A DNA stretch of 64,000 bases from Clostridiaceae bacterium (GCA_902362725.1 CABIXM010000013.1:14254-78253), one strand, 5' to 3'; positions 15,743 through 24,950 are shown, counted from the first letter of the stretch. A program made the numbers and translations. The notes: generated by a model not told the origin, from the sequence alone.

Positions 15743-17794
15743 TTATTTTGCCAGCAGCATCATAATCTCATTACTTCTGCTGATAAACTTGGTCATCTTC
15801 TCCGGCGCCAGTGGCTGGTGGCTGATCATAGCCAGATCGTAAAGCTGCTCGCAGAACAGATTCACATGTTCGCCGTCCTTGTGATCCAGAATGTACTGAA
15901 CCAGCTTGTTATTGGCGTTCAGGACCAGAGTTTCTCCGCCGCCGAACATACCCAGATCCATGCCGTTCATGCTGTACATCTTCATCATATCCTGCATTCT
16001 GCGGCTTTCCTCGGAGAGAGTAATCATGGAGGAGATATTCTCATTCTTCATCTTCTCTACTTTTACGTCCAGCTTGTCATTGCCGAGAGCCTTCCGGAAG
16101 ATTTCGGTCAGGGAATCGGTGGTCTCCTTCAGCTCTGCTTCGTCTGCAGCCTCTACAAAGTCCTCGGTCAGATCCGCGTCGATCCGCTGGAACTTGATCT
16201 TGTCATTCTTCATTTCCAGATGGGAAATGAAGGGAGCGTCGATGTTGTGCTTCAGGATGACAGCATTCTTGCCTTCCTCGCGGAAGAGATTGATATACTG
16301 GCTCTGCTGTACCTCGTCGGTTACATAGAAGATGGTCGTCTTTTCCGGCTCCTTCTCCTCGGTATCCTCCTGCTTGTCGTCCGGGTTTTCTACTACGTCC
16401 ACATCAGCGGCTTCCTCCTCCGGAACCAGATCCTTCAGAGTCTGATACTTGCCGTCCAGATCCTTGAACAGGATATAATCGCTCATCTTGTCACAGAATT
16501 TCTCATCCTTCAGGCAGCCGAATTTGATAAACGGGCTGATGTCGTCCCAGTACTTCTCATAGGTTTCCCGATCGGTCTTGCACATACCGGTGAGCTTATC
16601 TGCTACCTTCTTGGAGATGTAATCGGAAATCTTCTTTACAAAGCCGTCGTTCTGCAGGGCGCTTCGGGATACGTTCAGCGGCAGATCCGGGCAGTCGATG
16701 ACGCCCTTTAAGAGCATCAGGAATTCCGGAATGACTTCCTTGATATTATCTGCGATAAATACCTGGTTGTTGTACAGCTTGATGGTTCCCTCGATGGAAT
16801 CATACTCCGTATTGATCTTCGGGAAGTACAGGATACCCTTCAGGTTAAAGGGATAATCCATGTTCAGGTGAATCCAGAACAGAGGCTCCTTGTAATCCTG
16901 GAACACCTTGCGGTAAAAGGCCTTGTATTCCTCGTCAGAGCACTCATTGGGGTGCTTGGTCCACAGCGGGTGGATATCGCTTAAGGAAACGGGACGCTTG
17001 TTGATCTTGACCCGATCCCGGGCCGGGGATACCTCTTTGGTCTCCTTGGTGCCGTCCTCTTTTTCGATCTCCTCCGTCTTGGCGTCCTCATGGATATGCT
17101 CGACCACCACATCGTCGTCACGAAGCTCGGACTCGTCGATGGTTTCGTATTCCTGTTCCGCATTTGCCTTCTCCAGGAAAATCTCTACAGGCATGAAGGA
17201 GCAGTACTTACTGATAACCTCCCGGGCGCGGTATTCATTGGCGAACTCCAGGCAGTCCTCATTGAGGAACAGGGTAATCTCGGTACCGATCTCTGTGCGG
17301 GTTCCCTCGGACATATCGTACTCGGTGCCGCCGTCACATTCCCAGTGAACCGGCTTTGCGCCCTCCTGATAGGAAAGGGTATCGATATGAACCTCGTCCG
17401 CTACCATGAAGGCAGAGTAAAAGCCCAGTCCGAAATGACCGATGATCTGATCGTCATTGGCCTTGTCCTTGTATTTCTCCAGGAAATCAGCCGCGCCGGA
17501 AAAGGCGATCTGGTTGATGTATTCCTCGACCTCGTCTGCCGTCATGCCCAGTCCGGTATCGATGAATTTCAGTGTTTTGTCCTCCGGATTTACCACCACG
17601 CGGACGCTGTCTTTATGTCCCTCCGGATAGGTGTATTCGCCAATCAGGGAAAGCTTTTTGAGCTTCGTGATAGCGTCGCAGCCGTTGGAAATCAGCTCAC
17701 GGAAAAAGATATCGTGGTCGGAATAGAGCCACTTTTTGATAATCGGGAAAATATTTTCACTGTTAATGGAAAGGCTTCCATGTGTATTTGCCAT
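15743..17794 (-). CDS. htpG: Molecular chaperone HtpG (Hsp90)
   Basis: 683 aa. GHKL ATPase domain at the N-terminus: FFRELISNGCDAITKL (ATP-binding Asn/Asp), DTGLGMTADEV and GHFGLGFYSAFMVAD. The middle domain has the catalytic Arg loop LNVSRSALQND, and a C-terminal dimerisation domain follows. ELISNGCDAITK replaces the common ELISNASDALDK, which I have seen as a normal variant in this bacterial group. AAAGGAG precedes ATG 17794. A promoter and CIRCE element upstream indicate HrcA repression. It works in the cytoplasm in ATP-driven protein folding and heat tolerance. Confidence 0.97.
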   Translation of the reverse strand: MANTHGSLSINSENIFPIIKKWLYSDHDIFFRELISNGCDAITKLKKLSLIGEYTYPEGHKDSVRVVVNPEDKTLKFIDTGLGMTADEVEEYINQIAFSGAADFLEKYKDKANDDQIIGHFGLGFYSAFMVADEVHIDTLSYQEGAKPVHWECDGGTEYDMSEGTRTEIGTEITLFLNEDCLEFANEYRAREVISKYCSFMPVEIFLEKANAEQEYETIDESELRDDDVVVEHIHEDAKTEEIEKEDGTKETKEVSPARDRVKINKRPVSLSDIHPLWTKHPNECSDEEYKAFYRKVFQDYKEPLFWIHLNMDYPFNLKGILYFPKINTEYDSIEGTIKLYNNQVFIADNIKEVIPEFLMLLKGVIDCPDLPLNVSRSALQNDGFVKKISDYISKKVADKLTGMCKTDRETYEKYWDDISPFIKFGCLKDEKFCDKMSDYILFKDLDGKYQTLKDLVPEEEAADVDVVENPDDKQEDTEEKEPEKTTIFYVTDEVQQSQYINLFREEGKNAVILKHNIDAPFISHLEMKNDKIKFQRIDADLTEDFVEAADEAELKETTDSLTEIFRKALGNDKLDVKVEKMKNENISSMITLSEESRRMQDMMKMYSMNGMDLGMFGGGETLVLNANNKLVQYILDHKDGEHVNLFCEQLYDLAMISHQPLAPEKMTKFISRSNEIMMLLAK

Positions 17795-17836
17795 TGCAAT
17801 TCACTCCTTTTATAATGATGTTTCATACTGATAGAT

Positions 17837-17865
17837 ATTGTACCGCCGCGGATTTGAAAAGTCAA
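17837..17865 (-). promoter_or_regulatory. htpG promoter
   Basis: Minus strand TTGACT (17860-17865), 17-bp spacer, TACAAT (17837-17842). The CIRCE element lies just upstream of the -35. Confidence 0.7.
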
Positions 17866-17872
17866 TAGAAAA

Positions 17873-17899
17873 TTAGCACTCTTACAAGGTGAGTGCTAA
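17873..17899. promoter_or_regulatory. CIRCE element (HrcA operator)
   Basis: Perfect TTAGCACTC, 9-bp spacer, GAGTGCTAA. This equals the CIRCE consensus arms and spacing exactly, 78 bp upstream of htpG. Confidence 0.95.
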
Positions 17900-17950
17900 C
17901 AAAAATTTATAAACTTTCTTAAAAATCTATAAACAGAGAGAAGATGGGTA

Positions 17951-17959
17951 TGTTATAAT
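17951..17959 (+). promoter_or_regulatory. Extended -10 promoter of the O-acylation cluster
   Basis: TGTTATAAT, i.e. TGn directly before TATAAT, about 120 bp upstream of the SGNH gene. The -35 region is weak. Confidence 0.45.
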
Positions 17960-18078
17960 AAAAAAGATGAAACTAAATGATGTCGTTATCCGTCTATTTA
18001 TAGGAAGAAAAAAATATCTGTGATACATAAATAAAATTTGAAACAAGTAACATTTTATATAGAAAACAGACGGAGACG

Positions 18079-18873
18079 ATGCGGCAGATGGCAGGAAGAA
18101 AGAGACGGAAAAGAAGAATGCACCGGCAAAGGATAAGGGGAATTTATACGCTGCTGCTGGTAATGGCGGCAGGCGGTATTTTGATATACAGCGGACAGGC
18201 AGGGAGTGGGAAGAAAACGGAAGAGTACCCGGCAGTGTCCTGGATTGAGGCGCAGGAAAAGGAAAATGTAAAAGCAATAGAGGCGAAGCTGGCGGCAAAG
18301 GAAACGGCGGAACAGGAGACCGAAGCGGGAACGGCAGACAAAGGCTCGGTGGTGGAGCGCTTTGAGGGCGCGGTTCTGGTGGGTGATTCGGTGGCGACAG
18401 GCTTTCTGGATTACCAGATTCTTGACGCGGATTCCATTGTGGCACTGCGGGGGCTTCGGACGGATACGGCGGGGAAGGAGATAGAAAAGGCTTTGGAACT
18501 GACTCCCAAGGTTTTGTTTTTATCCATTGGTTTAAACGATCTGGAATACTGCCGGGGAGACAGCGGGCTTTTTATCCGGCGCTACGAAGAACGGCTGCAG
18601 GAAATCCGGGATGCGGATCCGGATCTGCCCATCTACATCAACGGCATTCTGCCCGTGCTGCCGGAGGCGGTAGAGAAAAAGCAGGCGCTGGCAGATGTGG
18701 ATACCTTTAATCAGGCATTGAAACAGATGTGTATAAAATGGAAGCTGACCTACATCGACAACAGTCAGCTGCTGGCCGGACATGAGGACTGGTATCAGAA
18801 GGATGCGGTGCATCTGAAAAGCGCGCCCTATCCGCTCTGGCTCGCGCATATGGAGGAGGCGGCAGGCCTATGA
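18079..18873 (+). CDS. Membrane-anchored SGNH/GDSL hydrolase, probable O-acyl esterase or transferase
   Basis: 264 aa. A very basic N-terminus (RKRRKRRMHRQR) precedes a single membrane helix (~residues 22-38), then a charged linker and an SGNH domain. Catalytic motifs: block I VLVGDSVATGF (Ser about 103), block III-like SIGLNDLEY (Asn), and DAVHL (Asp/His about 242-245). It is the first gene of a four-gene set with DUF4358, MBOAT and DHHW proteins, overlapping the second by 4 nt. SGNH proteins in such sets move or remove O-acyl groups on cell-wall polymers outside the membrane. Substrate unknown. Confidence 0.8.
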   Translation: MRQMAGRKRRKRRMHRQRIRGIYTLLLVMAAGGILIYSGQAGSGKKTEEYPAVSWIEAQEKENVKAIEAKLAAKETAEQETEAGTADKGSVVERFEGAVLVGDSVATGFLDYQILDADSIVALRGLRTDTAGKEIEKALELTPKVLFLSIGLNDLEYCRGDSGLFIRRYEERLQEIRDADPDLPIYINGILPVLPEAVEKKQALADVDTFNQALKQMCIKWKLTYIDNSQLLAGHEDWYQKDAVHLKSAPYPLWLAHMEEAAGL

Positions 18874-19355
18874 GAGACGGGATATTACAGCTGGCAAAGC
18901 TATTGCTGCTGGCGCTCCTGATTGGGGGCGGCTCTCTGGCGGTAAAGGGAACCGCCAGACAGGTGGATTTCGGGAAGCTGCAGGCAGATGTGGAAGCTGC
19001 CGCGGAGGTATCGGGGTTAAATCAGGAAAACGCGCAGCTGTTGCGGCGGTTCTACGGACTGAACGCCGGGGAACTGGTTCACTGGATCCTGTATACAGCC
19101 CAGGACAATATGTCCGTAGAGGAGCTTCTGTTGGTGGAATGCAGCTCGGAAAGCCAGGCGGAACAGGTGCTGGAGGCTGCCCGGGAGCGGAAGGACACCC
19201 AGATAAAAAACTTTGAGGGCTATGGCCCGGAACAGGTGCAGCTTCTGAATCAGAGCGTTCTTCGAAGCGATGGCGTCTATGTGCTGTTCGCCGTATCCGA
19301 TCAGGCTGCCGAGATAAAAAAGGCCTACCGGAAGGACTTGTTTCGGACAGACTAG
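18870..19355 (+). CDS. DUF4358 family exported/membrane-anchored protein
   Basis: 161 aa. An N-terminal hydrophobic helix (LAKLLLLALLIGGGSLAV) is followed by a soluble domain matching the DUF4358 pattern (VEELLLVECSSESQAEQVLEAARERKD, then VQLLNQSVLRSDGVYVLFAVSD; given here as landmarks). No catalytic motif. It overlaps the SGNH gene by 4 nt and is followed 21 nt later by the MBOAT gene, and DUF4358 genes commonly accompany MBOAT/DHHW pairs in Lachnospiraceae. It is possibly a structural accessory of the acylation machinery; its function is not established. Confidence 0.75.
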   Translation: MRDGILQLAKLLLLALLIGGGSLAVKGTARQVDFGKLQADVEAAAEVSGLNQENAQLLRRFYGLNAGELVHWILYTAQDNMSVEELLLVECSSESQAEQVLEAARERKDTQIKNFEGYGPEQVQLLNQSVLRSDGVYVLFAVSDQAAEIKKAYRKDLFRTD

Positions 19356-19376
19356 ACGAGAATTTAGGAGCATACT

Positions 19377-20768
19377 ATGGTTTTCAGCAGTATTGTATTT
19401 TTATTTGCGTTTCTGCCGCCGGTGCTGGCGGTGTATTATCTGGCGCCTGCAAGACTCCGGAATCTGGTGTTGCTGGCTGCGAGCCTCATTTTCTATGCCT
19501 GGGGAGAGCCGGTCTATATCGGCCTGATGATCTACAGCATCCTCTGGAATTACGTGATGGGTCTGGACATTGCCAGGCAGCGGGAGAAGGGAAGACAGGG
19601 AAGGGGAAGCCTGACCCTGGGGATTCTGGTGAATCTTCTGATTCTGGGATTTTTCAAATACTACGGATTCCTGGCGGAGAATCTGTATCACTGGTTCGCC
19701 CTGCAGCTTCCGGATCTGAGCTTTAGCCTGCCGATTGGTCTGTCCTTTTACACCTTCCAGTCTATTTCCTATCTGGCGGATGTGTATCGGGGAAAGGCCA
19801 GACGGCAGACCAACCTGATTTCCTTCGGCCTTTACATCTCCATGTTTCCCCAGCTGGTGGCGGGACCCATCGTTCAGTACGCGGACGTGGACGCCCAGCT
19901 TCAGCAGCGGAACATGTCCTGGAATAAGTTTGGAATCGGCGTCCGGTATTTTGTGGCGGGACTTTCTAAGAAGGTGCTCCTGGCCAACAACCTGGGCATG
20001 ATGTATCAGGAGCTCACAGGATTATCCTCCTTGTCTGTGCTTTCAGCCTGGCTGGGAGTTCTTGCCTATACGCTTCAGATTTATTTTGATTTCAGCGGTT
20101 ATTCGGATATGGCCATCGGCCTCGGAAAAATGCTGGGCTTCGATTTCCGGCCCAATTTCAATTATCCTTATTGCGCTAAAAGCATTACGGATTTCTGGCG
20201 GCGATGGCATATTTCCCTGAGCTCCTGGTTCCGGGAATACGTCTATATTCCGCTGGGCGGCAACCGGGTAACCACTGGGCGGCATATCTTCAACCTGCTG
20301 GTGGTCTGGTTCTGTACGGGACTCTGGCACGGAGCAAGCTGGAATTTTGTGGTCTGGGGTCTGTATTACGGAATTTTGCTGATTTTTGAAAAATATGTAT
20401 TAAAAGGAAAGATAGAAAAATTGCCACTTCTGGGACATCTCTATACCCTGTTCCTGGTCATGGTTGGCTGGGTATTTTTCTTCCGTCCGAATCTGTCCGC
20501 GGCAGGACAGTATCTGGCGGTGATGTTCGGACAGGGCGCGGCAGGCGCGGTGGATACAGCGGGACTTTATTATCTGACGACCGGTCTCGTTCTGTTCCTT
20601 CTGGCGGTGCTTTTTTCCACGCCGCTGCCCTTTGGACTCTTAAGAAAGCTGGAAGAAAATGAGTGGTGGGACGGACTGATCCTGGCCGGATATCTGGCGC
20701 TGTTTTTACTGGCGGTGGCCTATCTTATCCGGGATACCTACAATCCGTTTCTGTATTTCCGGTTTTAA
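19377..20768 (+). CDS. MBOAT family O-acyltransferase (AlgI/DltB-like)
   Basis: 463 aa, about 10-12 membrane helices. The conserved MBOAT His sits in CTGLWHGASWNFVVWG (about residue 320), preceded by the ISLSSWFREYVYIPLGG loop typical of AlgI/PatA proteins. The enzyme moves acyl, usually acetyl, groups across the membrane for attachment to an extracellular polysaccharide or cell-wall polymer. The neighbouring DHHW and SGNH proteins are the likely extracellular acceptors and transferases. The family is certain; the polymer acylated is unknown. Confidence 0.9.
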   Translation: MVFSSIVFLFAFLPPVLAVYYLAPARLRNLVLLAASLIFYAWGEPVYIGLMIYSILWNYVMGLDIARQREKGRQGRGSLTLGILVNLLILGFFKYYGFLAENLYHWFALQLPDLSFSLPIGLSFYTFQSISYLADVYRGKARRQTNLISFGLYISMFPQLVAGPIVQYADVDAQLQQRNMSWNKFGIGVRYFVAGLSKKVLLANNLGMMYQELTGLSSLSVLSAWLGVLAYTLQIYFDFSGYSDMAIGLGKMLGFDFRPNFNYPYCAKSITDFWRRWHISLSSWFREYVYIPLGGNRVTTGRHIFNLLVVWFCTGLWHGASWNFVVWGLYYGILLIFEKYVLKGKIEKLPLLGHLYTLFLVMVGWVFFFRPNLSAAGQYLAVMFGQGAAGAVDTAGLYYLTTGLVLFLLAVLFSTPLPFGLLRKLEENEWWDGLILAGYLALFLLAVAYLIRDTYNPFLYFRF

Positions 20769-20780
20769 AGGAGCTTGCGT

Positions 20781-21920
20781 ATGAGAGACAGAAGACGTAT
20801 GAATCAATTGCTGGGACTGGGCTTTGCAGTATTGCTGGCCGGATTTACCGCAGCCAATTATTTTCATAAGGATACGGCATTTTCCGATACAGAGAACCGG
20901 ATGCTGCAGCAGAAGCCGGTCTTTAGCTGGGCGGATCTGGCAGACGGCCGTTTTATGGGGAACTTTGAAAAATATCAGACGGATCAGTTTATTTTCCGCA
21001 GAGAGTGGATCAGGCTGCAGACGGCAGCGGATCGTCTGCTCGGAAAAAATAAATCCGGGGATGTCTATCTGGGCGAGGGACAGCTTCTGGAGGAGCCGTC
21101 GAAGCTTTCGGAAAATGTCTGGGAAAATCTGGACGCCATAGGCGCTTTTTGCCGGAAACAGACGGGCGTGAAATGCTATCTGATGCTGGTGCCGGATGCG
21201 GCGTCGGTACAGAGGGAGAAGCTTCCGGCGTACGCGCCGGTGGCGGATCAGGCGGAACAGCTGGAGGAAATCCGAAGCTATCTTGAGAAAAAGGAAAATC
21301 CGGTGACCGAAATCCCGCTGTATGAAATGCTGCGGGAGCACCGGGAGGAATCCCTCTATTACCGGACGGATCATCACTGGACGACCCTGGGGGCGCGGTA
21401 CGCCTACCAGAGCGCAGCCGGACAGATGGGACTTCCGGGCGCGGAAAACGGGGAGGAAAAGAAGCTGTACCCGGTGTCGGACAGCTTTCAGGGAACCCTG
21501 GCCGCCCGGAGCGGATACCGGGTACCGGACGATACCATAGAGGTGTACTGGCCGGATCAGGAAGAGGAACTGGTGGTCACCTATGTGCAGGAGCAGACAA
21601 AATCAGCCTCTCTGTACGCGGCAGAGAAGCTGAAAACCAGGGACAAGTATGGAATGTTTTTAAACGGCAATCATCCGCTGACGGAGATCCGGACCATGGC
21701 TTCTACCGGACGGAAGCTGCTTCTTATAAAGGATTCCTACGCCAACTGCTTCGTTCCCTTCCTGACTGGTGACTTTGAAGAAATCGTGCTGGTGGATCCC
21801 AGATATTATTATGACAGCGCAGAGAAGCTGATGAAGCAGTATGGCTTTACGGATGTACTGTTTCTGTACAACCTGAATACCTTTCTGGAGGACGATGTAC
21901 TGCACTATGTACTGGAATAG
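20781..21920 (+). CDS. DHHW family protein (AlgJ/AlgX-like acyl transfer partner)
   Basis: 379 aa. An N-terminal signal anchor (LLGLGFAVLLAGFTAANYF) is followed by an AlgX-type SGNH-like domain bearing the hallmark YRTDHHWTTLGARYAY near residue 195 and a C-terminal IKDSYANCFVPFL segment with the nucleophilic Ser region. It would receive acyl groups from the MBOAT protein and place them on the polymer. ATG 20781 sits 7 nt after AAAGGAG; an in-frame TTG at 20775 is less likely. Its stop is one base from the stop of the convergent next gene. Confidence 0.85.
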   Translation: MRDRRRMNQLLGLGFAVLLAGFTAANYFHKDTAFSDTENRMLQQKPVFSWADLADGRFMGNFEKYQTDQFIFRREWIRLQTAADRLLGKNKSGDVYLGEGQLLEEPSKLSENVWENLDAIGAFCRKQTGVKCYLMLVPDAASVQREKLPAYAPVADQAEQLEEIRSYLEKKENPVTEIPLYEMLREHREESLYYRTDHHWTTLGARYAYQSAAGQMGLPGAENGEEKKLYPVSDSFQGTLAARSGYRVPDDTIEVYWPDQEEELVVTYVQEQTKSASLYAAEKLKTRDKYGMFLNGNHPLTEIRTMASTGRKLLLIKDSYANCFVPFLTGDFEEIVLVDPRYYYDSAEKLMKQYGFTDVLFLYNLNTFLEDDVLHYVLE

Positions 21921-21921
21921 G

Positions 21922-22425
21922 CTACAGCAGATGAAAGGCCAGATCCTGCGTGAGGAAGAAGCGCTGAACCATCTGATCCCAGGCGTGCTCCAGAGATTTA
22001 TCCATGGTAAAGAGATTTAAAGACAGGGCGGTAGTACAGATGATGTTACCCTCCTCATAACGGATATTTAAGGCCAGACCGTTTACATCTCCCACAGAAA
22101 AGGGGGAAGCGGTCTGGTTTAGTAATTTTTCCGTATTTTCCGGTGAGAGCTGGAAGGTAAAGCGAAAGCCCAGAGGCGTCCGTTTCCCCTTGATAAGCTC
22201 CAGGCAGAAGGGCTTTAATTCCTGCCAACGCGCGAAACGGCGCGCAGAAAGCCCCAGGGCTTCCTGTTCTTCTTTTGTATAATAGTCCGGATGCAGATGC
22301 CCGTCGAAATGGAAGGTGCTGTAGGTGATGATACTGCCCTCCACCACATGGAACGCATCGAAGGTCCGGGAAAGTAAAAGCCGGTTCATGAAAGCCTTTA
22401 CGTCTTCCATCTGAAAAGAAATCAT
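21922..22425 (-). CDS. DUF5721 family protein
   Basis: 167 aa soluble protein. It matches, from memory, DUF5721 proteins of Lachnospiraceae (MISFQMEDVKAFMNRLL start, FHVVEGSIITYSTFHFDG, then ALGLSARRFARW). Function unknown. ATG 22425 follows AGGAGG at 7 nt; longer readings from 22491 lack a ribosome site. It is convergent with the DHHW gene with a 1-bp gap between stop codons and no separate terminator, so the two transcripts must overlap. Confidence 0.75.
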   Translation of the reverse strand: MISFQMEDVKAFMNRLLLSRTFDAFHVVEGSIITYSTFHFDGHLHPDYYTKEEQEALGLSARRFARWQELKPFCLELIKGKRTPLGFRFTFQLSPENTEKLLNQTASPFSVGDVNGLALNIRYEEGNIICTTALSLNLFTMDKSLEHAWDQMVQRFFLTQDLAFHLL

Positions 22426-22563
22426 AGAAACCTCCTGTGAAAATAGAATAAAGTCTGTTTTTAGTATACACAGAACGAACCGGTAATTCAATGAAAACAG
22501 AGCCTGGATTTGAAAATATCGTTTTATACTCGTTTTATAGGTAGCAGAGCTTTCGATAAATAG

Positions 22564-22592
22564 TTCACAGAAAGTAAAAATTCATGTATACT
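22564..22592 (+). promoter_or_regulatory. Promoter of M18 aminopeptidase gene
   Basis: TTCACA, 17 bp, TATACT, 38 bp upstream of the start codon. Confidence 0.6.
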
Positions 22593-22629
22593 GTGAGATA
22601 GAAAAACATGACAAAGGAGGAACATCCCT

Positions 22630-23913
22630 ATGAATAAAATTGATCACGCCGAAAAACTCCTGCAGCTCACCGAGGAGGGGACCTCGCCCTTCCATGTGAC
22701 CGCCAGCGTGGAGCGGCAGTTTCAGGAGGCAGGTTTTAAAAAAGTGCAGTTGGGAAAAAACTGGAAACTGGAAAAGGGAGGCCGTTACTATCTGGTTCAC
22801 CATGGAACCAGTCTGGTGGCGTTTGCCATCGGGAAATGCTACCGGACCGGTGACGCCTTCCGCATGGCGGCGGCTCATACAGACTTCCCGGGACTGCGGA
22901 TCAAGCCCTCGCCGGAGGTGAAGAAGGCGGGCTACCGCCAGCTCAATGTGGAGGTTTACGGAGGCGCCATTTTAAATACCTGGCTGGATCGTCCCCTGTC
23001 TGCTTCCGGACGGGTGGCGCTGCGAAGTGACGACGTCTTCCATCCCCAGATGCGCTTAGTGGACTTTAAAAAACCTTTCCTGACCATCCCGAACCTGGCT
23101 ATCCACATGAACCGGGAGGTCAATAAGGGCGTGGAGCTGAACCGCCAGAAGGATATGCTTCCGGTCTTCGGCCTGGAGGATTCCGAGGAGTTCCTGACCC
23201 GTCTGGCGGAGCGGCTGCAGGTGAAGAAAGAAGATATCCTGGAGTACGAGCTGGGACTTTACAATACGGATACCGGCGATTATCTGGGCCTTTCCGAGGA
23301 ATTTATTTCCTCACCCCGTCTGGACAATCTGACCAGCGTCCAGGCCATTACTACAGCTATGATAGAAGGCGGTCGGGAGCGGGGAATCAACGTGGCTGCC
23401 TATTTCGACCACGAGGAGATCGGCAGCCGTACCAAGCAGGGCGCAGGTTCCACCCTCCTGTCGGCGGTGCTGGAGCGGATTCTGCTGGCTCTGGACGGAG
23501 GCCGCGATCAGTTTCTGGAAGCCTACGGGGACAGCATGCTGCTCTCCGTGGACGTGGCCCACGGAATCCATCCCAATCATACGGACAAGCATGATCCCAC
23601 CAATCAGAACGTGCTGGGAAAGGGCGTCTGCATCAAGGAGGCCTGCAGTCAGTCCTACGCCACCGACAGCGAGGCCGTGGCCATCGTCCAGCAGATCTGT
23701 GACAGCGGGGAGATTCCCTGTCAGAAGTTTGTGAACCGCTCCGACAGTGCGGGCGGCAGTACCCTGGGCTCCATTGCGTCCTCCATTCTGCCCATCCGGA
23801 CCGTGGATATCGGCGTTCCGCTTCTGGCCATGCATTCCAGCCGGGAACTGATGGGAACCGCAGATCAGGAGAGTCTGGTGCGGCTGGTGCAGGCATTTTA
23901 CAGTTTATCATAA
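22630..23913 (+). CDS. apeB: M18 family metallo-aminopeptidase
   Basis: 427 aa, full length for the family. Dinuclear zinc ligands are visible in AAHTDFPGLRI (His), DHEEIGSRTKQGAGS (catalytic Glu pair), SVDVAHGIHPNH (Asp) and the final MHSSRE (His). It releases N-terminal residues, usually acidic or neutral, from peptides in the cytoplasm. AAAGGAGG precedes ATG 22630 at 8 nt. It stands alone with its own promoter; the next gene has another promoter just after this stop. Confidence 0.92.
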   Translation: MNKIDHAEKLLQLTEEGTSPFHVTASVERQFQEAGFKKVQLGKNWKLEKGGRYYLVHHGTSLVAFAIGKCYRTGDAFRMAAAHTDFPGLRIKPSPEVKKAGYRQLNVEVYGGAILNTWLDRPLSASGRVALRSDDVFHPQMRLVDFKKPFLTIPNLAIHMNREVNKGVELNRQKDMLPVFGLEDSEEFLTRLAERLQVKKEDILEYELGLYNTDTGDYLGLSEEFISSPRLDNLTSVQAITTAMIEGGRERGINVAAYFDHEEIGSRTKQGAGSTLLSAVLERILLALDGGRDQFLEAYGDSMLLSVDVAHGIHPNHTDKHDPTNQNVLGKGVCIKEACSQSYATDSEAVAIVQQICDSGEIPCQKFVNRSDSAGGSTLGSIASSILPIRTVDIGVPLLAMHSSRELMGTADQESLVRLVQAFYSLS

Positions 23914-23919
23914 AAGGTA

Positions 23920-23948
23920 TTGAAAAGCTCATAGCGTTGTGCTAATAT
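23920..23948 (+). promoter_or_regulatory. Promoter of degV gene
   Basis: TTGAAA (23920-23925), 17-bp spacer, TAATAT (23943-23948). It leaves a ~105-nt leader before the start codon. Confidence 0.6.
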
Positions 23949-24061
23949 GTAATGTAGTATTTAAAACTACATAAAACAATTTTGAGATCATGAGATTTTG
24001 TATGGAAACCGTGAAGATGTTGAGCGGTTGAAAATAGAGACAGTGGAGGAATGGGAACGTT

Positions 24062-24901
24062 ATGAGTTATAAGATTGTCATGGACAGCTGCGGAGAACTG
24101 CCGGAAAGCTATAAGAAGGACGGGCACTTTGAACGTGTGCCGCTGACCCTGGATATTGACGGACATCTGATTGTGGACGATGAGACCTTTGATCAGGCAG
24201 ACTTTCTGAAAAGAGTGGCTGCCAGCCCCAATTGTCCCAAGTCCTCCTGTCCGTCTCCGCACCGGTACATGGAAGCCTACACCTGCGACGCGGATCACGT
24301 ATACGCGGTGACGCTTTCCGCAGAGCTGAGCGGCTCCTATAACAGCGCAGAGCTGGGTAAGAAGCTGTACGAGGAGGAATATGGGGAAAAGAAAATCCAT
24401 ATCTTTAATTCCCGCTCTGCCTCCATCGGAGAGACGTTGATTGCCCTGAAGATTGAAGCCTGTGAAAAGGCCGGCATGAGCTTTGAGGACGTGATTGCTG
24501 CCGTGGACGCGTACATTGCGGATCAGCATACGTATTTTGTGTTGGAATCGCTGGAGGCCCTCCGGAAGAATGGCCGTCTGAGCAATCTGAAGGCCTTTGT
24601 GGCAAATGCCCTGAATATCAAGCCGGTCATGGGAGCTACCCCCCAGGGAACCATCTGCCAGAAGGATCAGGCCAGGGGCATGAACCGGGCGCTGAAGCGT
24701 ATGGCCGATTACGTGGCAGAGGAGATAAAGAATCCGGCAGAGAAGATTGTGGCGATTTCCCATTGCAATTGTCCCGAGCGGGCGCAGTTTGTGAAAGAAG
24801 AGATTGCAAAACGGATTTCTGTGAAGGATTTCCTGATTCTGGATACAGCCGGAGTCAGTAGCCTCTATGCCAGCGACGGCGGCATTATTGTGGTGGCGTA
24901 A
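24062..24901 (+). CDS. DegV family fatty-acid-binding protein
   Basis: 279 aa. Typical DegV layout: SYKIVMDSCGELPE start, lipid-headgroup-binding Ser in SSCPSPHRYMEAY, helical LSGSYNSAELGKK, FVLESLEALRKNGRLSN and IKPVMGATPQG motifs. DegV/FakB proteins bind a fatty acid and present it to a FakA-type kinase in phospholipid synthesis from exogenous fatty acids. No fakA gene is adjacent. GGAGG precedes ATG 24062. The family is certain; the bound lipid is unknown. Confidence 0.9.
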   Translation: MSYKIVMDSCGELPESYKKDGHFERVPLTLDIDGHLIVDDETFDQADFLKRVAASPNCPKSSCPSPHRYMEAYTCDADHVYAVTLSAELSGSYNSAELGKKLYEEEYGEKKIHIFNSRSASIGETLIALKIEACEKAGMSFEDVIAAVDAYIADQHTYFVLESLEALRKNGRLSNLKAFVANALNIKPVMGATPQGTICQKDQARGMNRALKRMADYVAEEIKNPAEKIVAISHCNCPERAQFVKEEIAKRISVKDFLILDTAGVSSLYASDGGIIVVA

Positions 24902-24941
24902 GGAAAAAGAATAATTTTTTCATAGCTTTTTCACAAAGTTA

Positions 24942-24950
24942 TGCTATAAT
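24942..24950 (+). promoter_or_regulatory. Extended -10 promoter
   Basis: TGCTATAAT (TGn plus perfect TATAAT) about 60 bp before the 77-aa gene. No clear -35. Confidence 0.5.

Noticed and set aside
15818..17815. Several long plus-strand frames opposite htpG
   Set aside because: Shadows of the Hsp90 gene; their products are Leu/Ile/Val-rich antisense readings without start signals.
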